Origin: Dehalococcoidia bacterium
Lineage (GTDB): Bacteria > Chloroflexota > Dehalococcoidia > UBA6926
Reading direction: 5' to 3'
Length of the DNA stretch: 11,446 bases
Assembly (NCBI GenBank): GCA_029941095.1
Contig: JAPYRO010000022.1
Span: forward strand, 1 to 11,446
Position 1 is the first letter of the stretch. The number at the start of each line of letters is the position of its first letter. The translations under genes were made by a program, and so were the position numbers. Shown piece after piece: positions 7,646-11,446 of the stretch. Below the pieces are notes generated by a model that was not told the origin of the DNA, did not search any database, and saw only the letters and a program-made list of their open reading frames with translations.

Positions 7646-8548
7646 ATGTGGAATATTGTTAGATACAGGATAGTATATTTTCTTTTGTCGGCTGTTGTAA
7701 TATTAAGCGGTCTTCTAACGCTCTCTATGGGCTCTGGGTTAAGCCTGAGTATTGAATTTACTGGGGGTGCGGCAATAAGGGCACAGTTCGATAAAGATAT
7801 ATCACAGGGCCAAGTTGAGGTAGTTGTAAATCAGTTAGGGTATGAAAATTATGTCGTCCAGGGCTTTGGAGACGGTGAATTTTTTATTCGGTTACCCTTG
7901 TCAGATGATGCAGTCGGGCAAGAAAACCAAGTTAGATCCGGCCTTGAACAACTCGCTACCGTTAACATGAATTTTGATCAAGTTTCCCCATCCATCGCAT
8001 CTGAGACGATACGCAACGCCCTTATAGCCGTTATGGTCGCCGTTCTCGGGATTCTAGCTTACATTATTTATGCTTTCAGAGGAGTCCAACATTCGTTTCG
8101 ATATGGGATATGTGCAGTTATCGCATTGGCGCATGATATATTAGTGGCTTTTGCGGTATCTGGAGTGGTTACTACCTTTGCTTCAAATATTTTCAGACTA
8201 GAAATAAGCAGCATGTTTTTAGTTGGGGTGCTGACACTGTTGGGCTACAGTATTAATGATACTATCGTTGTGTTTGATCGAATAAGAGAAAATCTTTTGC
8301 GAGAGACGCATCGATCATTGGAAGACACTGTTAATTTCAGTATTCTGGAATCAATGGGAAGATCAATAAATACTAGCTTCACGACCTTACTTGTTCTTTT
8401 GGCGTTACTGTTCGTAGGTCCTCCTTCTATATTTGATTTTCTATTCGTGATGATCGTAGGTGTTATTTCTGGGACTTATAGCTCTATATTTGTGGCTTCA
8501 CAATTATTAGTTTATTGGGAGCAGCGCCGTTCTAAGGCTTTAGGATAA
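7646..8548 (+). CDS. secF: protein translocase subunit SecF
   Basis: SecF is the partner of SecD in the membrane translocation complex. The 300-aa protein shows a first membrane helix (8-28) and the LSIEFTGG motif (34-41). An extracytoplasmic domain reaches to about residue 120, followed by five further helices. The family signature GYSINDTIVVFDRIREN spans 200-216, and NTSFTTLLVLLALL lies at 242-255. Length is typical for the family (about 300). AAAGGG (7635-7640) is 5 bases before the ATG, and the gap to secD is only 11 bases, so the pair is cotranscribed. Separate rather than fused SecD and SecF genes are seen. Confidence 0.96.
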   Translation: MWNIVRYRIVYFLLSAVVILSGLLTLSMGSGLSLSIEFTGGAAIRAQFDKDISQGQVEVVVNQLGYENYVVQGFGDGEFFIRLPLSDDAVGQENQVRSGLEQLATVNMNFDQVSPSIASETIRNALIAVMVAVLGILAYIIYAFRGVQHSFRYGICAVIALAHDILVAFAVSGVVTTFASNIFRLEISSMFLVGVLTLLGYSINDTIVVFDRIRENLLRETHRSLEDTVNFSILESMGRSINTSFTTLLVLLALLFVGPPSIFDFLFVMIVGVISGTYSSIFVASQLLVYWEQRRSKALG

Positions 8549-8588
8549 TTACCAGTTGAATTATAAGGATTAACAAAAGAGGGTTGAT

Positions 8589-9368
8589 TTGGAAATCAAA
8601 CAAATTGATTTTAGTGTTGATAGCACCGGGATAAATTTAGTTGGGTCACTGTTTGTACCAAATTCACCACAAACTGAATTCCCAGCAGTAGTTTTTTGTC
8701 ACGGGCTACCTGCTCAAAAATTTGATCCTAAGGCATCTCAAGATCTCGGAGATGATTCTCCAACATATCCGCAGTTAGCTCAAAATCTTTCTCGAGAAGG
8801 ATTTGCTTCGATTATTTTCAACTTCAGAGGAACTGGTTTTAGCGGAGGGAACTATCATCCACTGGGCTGGGCAAACGATCTAGAAGCGATTTTGGAATGG
8901 GCATGGAATCGCCCGGAGATTGATGTGGATCGTATAGGTGTTTTTGGGTCAAGTATGGGTGCACGAGTCGCTATATATGTTGCTTCGAAGAGACCAGAAG
9001 TCTCTGCTTTAGTTTCGTACGCGGCTCCGGTTAATTTGGGTAACTGGAGCCCTGAAGAGAGATTACAGAGAGCACGAGAAGTCGGGATCATCAGAGATCC
9101 TGACTTTCCTAGTTCGTTAAAACAATGGTCGCAAGAAATGGACTTATTGGATCCTCTTGAAAGCATTAGAAGGGTCGCACCTAAACCAGTGCTGATTGTC
9201 CAGGGTGACGCCGACGACGTTGTGGACCCTGCCGATGCCGCTTTGCTTTACAATGCCGCTAAAGATCCTAAAGATATTATTATTCTACCTGGAGTGGGCC
9301 ATCGATTTCGGAGTGAACCGGAAGCGATTAGAAAGTCATTTTCTTGGATTAAGAGCGAGCTAGGATAG
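8589..9368 (+). CDS. alpha/beta hydrolase (serine hydrolase, probable esterase/peptidase-like fold)
   Basis: A 259-aa soluble protein with the alpha/beta-hydrolase layout: oxyanion HG (His38-Gly39), a FNFRGTGFSGG loop, the nucleophile elbow GSSMGA (Ser122), the acid site QGDADDVVDP (Asp209) and the catalytic GVGHRF (His238). No signal peptide or membrane segment is seen. The substrate cannot be deduced; the fold resembles dienelactone hydrolase or prolyl-oligopeptidase-type esterases. The start is TTG, supported by AGAGGG (8578-8583) 5 bases upstream; a stop codon lies just upstream in frame, leaving little room for another start. It follows secF by 40 bases with no clear terminator or promoter, so it may be the last gene of the def-sec operon, although its function looks unrelated. 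Confidence 0.88.
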   Translation: MEIKQIDFSVDSTGINLVGSLFVPNSPQTEFPAVVFCHGLPAQKFDPKASQDLGDDSPTYPQLAQNLSREGFASIIFNFRGTGFSGGNYHPLGWANDLEAILEWAWNRPEIDVDRIGVFGSSMGARVAIYVASKRPEVSALVSYAAPVNLGNWSPEERLQRAREVGIIRDPDFPSSLKQWSQEMDLLDPLESIRRVAPKPVLIVQGDADDVVDPADAALLYNAAKDPKDIIILPGVGHRFRSEPEAIRKSFSWIKSELG

Positions 9369-9386
9369 GCCTCTTATTCTAGGCCT
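9367..9386. terminator. possible bidirectional terminator hairpin between convergent genes
   Basis: Two copies of the palindrome AGGCCT (9367-9372 and 9381-9386) can pair as a 6-bp stem with an 8-base loop. The hairpin spans the stop codons of the convergent hydrolase and DinB-like genes, which are only 5 bases apart. No good T run follows on either strand, so this is a weak candidate for stopping both transcripts. Confidence 0.3.
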
Positions 9387-9793
9387 TCAGTTAGGTACCC
9401 AATGTAACTTGTTTGCGTATTAGTGAGATGTTGTAATACGTCGATAACCGTCATATCTTCCAAAGATTTTTCCCATTCTGCATCAGTTATTGGTAGTACC
9501 GTGGCTTTTAGACGCGCGAGTGCTTCTTCGGCTTGCCCTAGTATAAGTTGCGCTTCAGATGGATTTGAACCGGATGACGATCCAGGCCTTAGAATCTTTT
9601 GAATGTGATTAGCATGTTCGCGAGAATGATTAGCGACCGCGTAGAGGATATTTCTTATTGGAGTTTCTCTACCCCCGTAGCCCAGAACTGTACCGTCGAG
9701 CCCTTCATCGCTTAAATTTGTCGCAAGTTCGCGTATTTGCCGCAGATTCTCGTCCATTTCTGATAAGAATGCCTCTGCTTTTTGCTTTGTCAT
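9374..9793 (-). CDS. DinB-like four-helix bundle protein
   Basis: A 139-aa, mostly helical protein. It contains NHSREHANHIQKIL (His56, His60, His63) and a C-terminal TVIDVLQHLTNTQTSYIGYL helix (His122), the pattern of the DinB/YfiT-like metal-binding superfamily. Members include damage-inducible proteins of unclear role and thiol-dependent transferases; the biochemical activity here is unknown. In a typical DinB protein three histidines bind a metal; which of these histidines do so is uncertain. GGAGG (complement of 9798-9802) lies 4 bases before the ATG, a strong ribosome binding site. It is separated from the SRPBCC genes by about 100 bases on the same strand, so it may have its own promoter. 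Confidence 0.7.
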   Translation of the reverse strand: MTKQKAEAFLSEMDENLRQIRELATNLSDEGLDGTVLGYGGRETPIRNILYAVANHSREHANHIQKILRPGSSSGSNPSEAQLILGQAEEALARLKATVLPITDAEWEKSLEDMTVIDVLQHLTNTQTSYIGYLTEGLE

Positions 9794-9896
9794 AGAACCT
9801 CCAGTGATCGGTTAATATAATATTAAAACGCCTTTGATATATTATCGACACTTGTACACTAAGTCTATAGGTAGCGATAAAATCAATCTACATATG
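9794..9896 (-). other. intergenic region upstream of the DinB-like gene
   Basis: This 103-base, very AT-rich gap follows the second SRPBCC stop and precedes the DinB-like gene. It contains several TATA-like hexamers (TAATAT, TATATT) in the last 50 bases before the gene, but no convincing -35 partner. No strong terminator hairpin is seen. Only the GGAGG ribosome binding site at its left end is clear. Confidence 0.4.
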
Positions 9897-10370
9897 TTAG
9901 TTATTATTAGTTCTCTGGAATGCGTGTTCTGTAGTTTTCTTTAGATCTTGTACCCATTTATTGTTTAAATACTTGATAATTAAGGAAACCCCAAGAGGGA
10001 TGAACAAGAATAATGTGGCCCCAGTGATTGTTTCAATACTGTCGATTTGTGTTACATTTGGCTGAATTTCCTTTAATTGCCAAAAATGCTTTGATTCTAT
10101 CCCAAATTTTTTTGCATTCCACTCAATGCAGCCCTTAGGCAAATTTAAAGGATCTGTAACTGTGAATATATTTGTCAATGTTATTGGCAAAGGATCTAAT
10201 GAAATAGACATCAAAAATTTAGAATTGCCATCCCATTCTGATTTGGTCAAGAAATTAGCCCTTGTACATAACTGGCTCCAGGAGGGCCAATTATCTATAT
10301 CATAGAACGATTGCATAACCGATTTCATTGGTGCGTTGATCATTGTGCTTTGTGAAATCGTAGATCGCAT
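9897..10370 (-). CDS. SRPBCC-family (START-like/polyketide cyclase-like) protein, second of a tandem pair
   Basis: A 157-aa protein of the SRPBCC (Bet v1-like) ligand-binding fold. It has an opening beta strand with INAPMKSV, then DIDNWPSWSQLC (Trp28, Trp31, Cys35), which is the usual W-x-x-W position of the family. A hydrophobic run at 118-132 (ATLFLFIPLGVSLII) precedes a C-terminal helix; it could be a helix lining the cavity or a membrane-associated segment. Ligand and function are unknown. The upstream SRPBCC gene shares the spaced W-P-x-W-x-x-x-C-x-x-A pattern, so the two look like divergent paralogues. Its ATG is 8 bases after the stop of that gene; AAGGA lies about 12 bases before the ATG, a rather long spacing. 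Confidence 0.75.
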   Translation of the reverse strand: MRSTISQSTMINAPMKSVMQSFYDIDNWPSWSQLCTRANFLTKSEWDGNSKFLMSISLDPLPITLTNIFTVTDPLNLPKGCIEWNAKKFGIESKHFWQLKEIQPNVTQIDSIETITGATLFLFIPLGVSLIIKYLNNKWVQDLKKTTEHAFQRTNNN

Positions 10371-10378
10371 TAGTATTA

Positions 10379-10834
10379 TTAATCCTTCAATTCAGATTTA
10401 ATTTTCAAACTGTTCAACCACCCACGAGACATTTTATTGATGATAGGGCGTGGATAAAATAATTTTATGGGCAAGAAATTACTAGTAAATATCTTGGAGT
10501 CTGTCACTCGGACAATATTTCTATTTACCTTTTCCACTTTGAATTCCCTGGTACCTGTGATACCTAGAAAAGTTGAAGACCAACTTAACTGTTTGGGTTT
10601 GTCATATATTTTTACAGCGACTGTAAACGGAATTATTACCCCCGCTAGTATTAGCTCCATAGAAAATACTGATCCTAACGTCCAAGCGTCACCAGATACC
10701 CATGAGGCTTTTTTACATACTTCGTTCCATACAGGCCATGAATCCAGGGAAGTTAAGGTATCCCATACGTCCTCAATTGATGATCGGATAGTTACTTCTT
10801 CTTCAAGTGATAGTTTAAATATTGATCTAACCAT
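10379..10834 (-). CDS. SRPBCC-family (START-like/polyketide cyclase-like) protein, first of a tandem pair
   Basis: A 151-aa SRPBCC-fold protein: opening strand LEEEVTIRSSIEDVWDTLT, then SLDSWPVWNEVC (Trp33, Trp36, Cys40), strands such as KQLSWSSTFLGI and REFKVEKV, and a C-terminal helix with NKMSRGWLNSLKI. Such proteins bind hydrophobic small molecules or lipids, or act as cyclases; nothing here identifies a ligand. It has no signal peptide. Its ATG overlaps by one base the stop codon of the 30-aa acidic ORF before it, and AAGGA lies 8 bases upstream of the start, inside that ORF. It is therefore likely translated from the livF transcript, followed at once by the second SRPBCC gene. Confidence 0.75.
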   Translation of the reverse strand: MVRSIFKLSLEEEVTIRSSIEDVWDTLTSLDSWPVWNEVCKKASWVSGDAWTLGSVFSMELILAGVIIPFTVAVKIYDKPKQLSWSSTFLGITGTREFKVEKVNRNIVRVTDSKIFTSNFLPIKLFYPRPIINKMSRGWLNSLKIKSELKD

Positions 10835-10926
10835 TAACGTTCCTTATTTCCGGTAAACCAATCGAAAAGATCGTCGATTTTATCGTCCCAGGAATTTTCT
10901 GAGGACGCATCATTTGATTGGTCCAT
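10834..10926 (-). CDS. 30-aa acidic microprotein tiling the livF-SRPBCC junction
   Basis: A 30-codon ATG frame fills the whole space between livF and the first SRPBCC gene. The livF TAA is followed directly by this ATG, and its own TAA shares one base with the SRPBCC ATG. The peptide starts MDQSNDASSENSWDD and continues KIDDLFDWFTGNKER. It is acidic at the front, and its second half could form a short amphipathic helix with Leu, Phe and Trp on one face. The upstream binding site would be the weak GGCGGA at the end of livF. No family is recognised. It may be a small protein acting with its neighbours, or mainly a device coupling livF translation to the SRPBCC genes. Confidence 0.6.
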   Translation of the reverse strand: MDQSNDASSENSWDDKIDDLFDWFTGNKER

Positions 10927-11446
10927 TTATTTTGTTCCGCCCAAGAAATATTTACCTATGTCGTCATCATTCAGAATATTTTCAGCATCCGAAGTATGTA
11001 CTACTTGTCCGTTAGAGAAAATGTATCCCCGATCTGACATTGCTAAAGAGAGACGGGCATTTTGCTCCACTATTAATACTGTGATTCCTCTTTTTCTTAA
11101 GTCAGATATTTTTTCAATGATCAACTCTCTAAATTTTGGTGATAATGCGGCGGTCGGTTCATCGAACATGATAAAAGACGGATTGGAAATTAGTACACGG
11201 GATATTGCAAGCATTTGCCTTTCACCACCCGATAAAGATTCAGCTAAATGGTATGGTTTTTGCTTAATGTTGGGGAATAGATCGTAAACCTGCTCGATTC
11301 TTTCATCTAGCTCAGGTTTACTTAAATTTAACCCTCCCATTTGCAGATTTTCTTCTACAGTTAGTGAAGGGAAAACATTATCTGTTTGGGGTACGTAACC
11401 AATACCCTTTTTTACTAGAGAGTCTGCTCTGATCCCAGTTATGTAC
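10927..11446 (-). CDS. livF: ABC transporter ATP-binding protein, LivF-like, N-terminus beyond window
   Basis: LivF is one of two ATPases of branched-chain amino acid/amide-type importers on the cytoplasmic face. The frame is open to the right edge, so the N-terminus with Walker A lies outside. About 172 of the usual ~235 residues are visible: KKGIGYVPQTDNVFPSLTVE with the Q-loop, ENLQMGG, the LSGGERQMLAIS signature, Walker B IMFDEPTAALSP, and VLIVEQNARLSLAMSDRGYI. The VEQN sequence in place of the H-loop histidine region, and the Y-LGG ending (KYFLGG), are typical of LivF. The substrate cannot be told from the ATPase. The ORF ends in TAA immediately before the ATG of a 30-aa ORF, and two SRPBCC genes follow, an uncommon downstream context for livF. 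Confidence 0.9.
   Translation of the reverse strand, partial: YITGIRADSLVKKGIGYVPQTDNVFPSLTVEENLQMGGLNLSKPELDERIEQVYDLFPNIKQKPYHLAESLSGGERQMLAISRVLISNPSFIMFDEPTAALSPKFRELIIEKISDLRKRGITVLIVEQNARLSLAMSDRGYIFSNGQVVHTSDAENILNDDDIGKYFLGGTK

Noticed and set aside
10467..10856. Plus-strand 129-codon frame opposite the first SRPBCC gene
   Set aside because: The minus strand encodes a coherent SRPBCC protein with start, binding site and coupling to neighbours; the plus frame has no family features.
10958..11287. Plus-strand frame opposite livF
   Set aside because: The minus strand carries complete ABC signature and Walker B motifs, so this is a shadow.
1..11446. CRISPR array, insertion sequence, phage genes or toxin-antitoxin pair
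   Set aside because: No regularly spaced repeats, terminal inverted repeats, transposase or integrase motifs were seen; the gene content is housekeeping plus a transporter-linked cluster.

Overview
The window is an AT-rich, gene-dense stretch of bacterial chromosome. It starts inside trmD and ends inside a livF-like ABC transporter gene that is read from the other strand. The order trmD-rplS-priA and the def-cca-secD-secF block are housekeeping synteny. My best guess is an environmental, possibly marine, Chloroflexota-like bacterium (SAR202-type). This rests only on AT-rich composition, overall protein flavour, the SRPBCC/DinB/LivF accessory genes and separate SecD and SecF proteins, so the taxon is a low-confidence inference.

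Positions 1-3968 (+ strand) hold translation and replication-restart genes. These are the 3' part of trmD (tRNA m1G37 methyltransferase), a 290-base gap, rplS (ribosomal protein L19) and priA (replication restart helicase). The gap contains a possible 34-codon ORF, a good sigma-70-type promoter and a structured rplS leader. L19 carries an unusual acidic tail of about 90 residues.

Positions 3969-9368 (+ strand) look like a second operon. A near-consensus promoter just upstream of def drives def (peptide deformylase), a class II CCA-adding-type tRNA nucleotidyltransferase with an HD domain, secD, secF and an alpha/beta hydrolase. Three junctions are tight: ATGA overlap for def/cca, TAGTG overlap for cca/secD and 11 nt for secD/secF. 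The first four genes link tRNA 3'-end maturation, N-terminal processing of new proteins and protein export. The usual partners fmt (for def) and yajC (for secDF) are not adjacent.

Positions 9374-11446 (- strand) converge on the hydrolase gene with only 5 bases between stop codons. Reading leftwards from the right edge, there is a livF-like ABC ATPase (its N-terminus lies outside the window), an unlisted 30-aa acidic microprotein, two tandem divergent SRPBCC proteins, a 103-base gap and a DinB-like four-helix protein. The livF stop abuts the microprotein start, and the microprotein stop overlaps the first SRPBCC start, so these appear translationally coupled.

I see no rRNA, tRNA, CRISPR array, insertion sequence or phage gene. 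The most interesting items are the microprotein tiling the livF-SRPBCC junction, the acidic L19 tail, the SecD insertions and the possible rplS leader switch. I found no clearly new multi-gene system.
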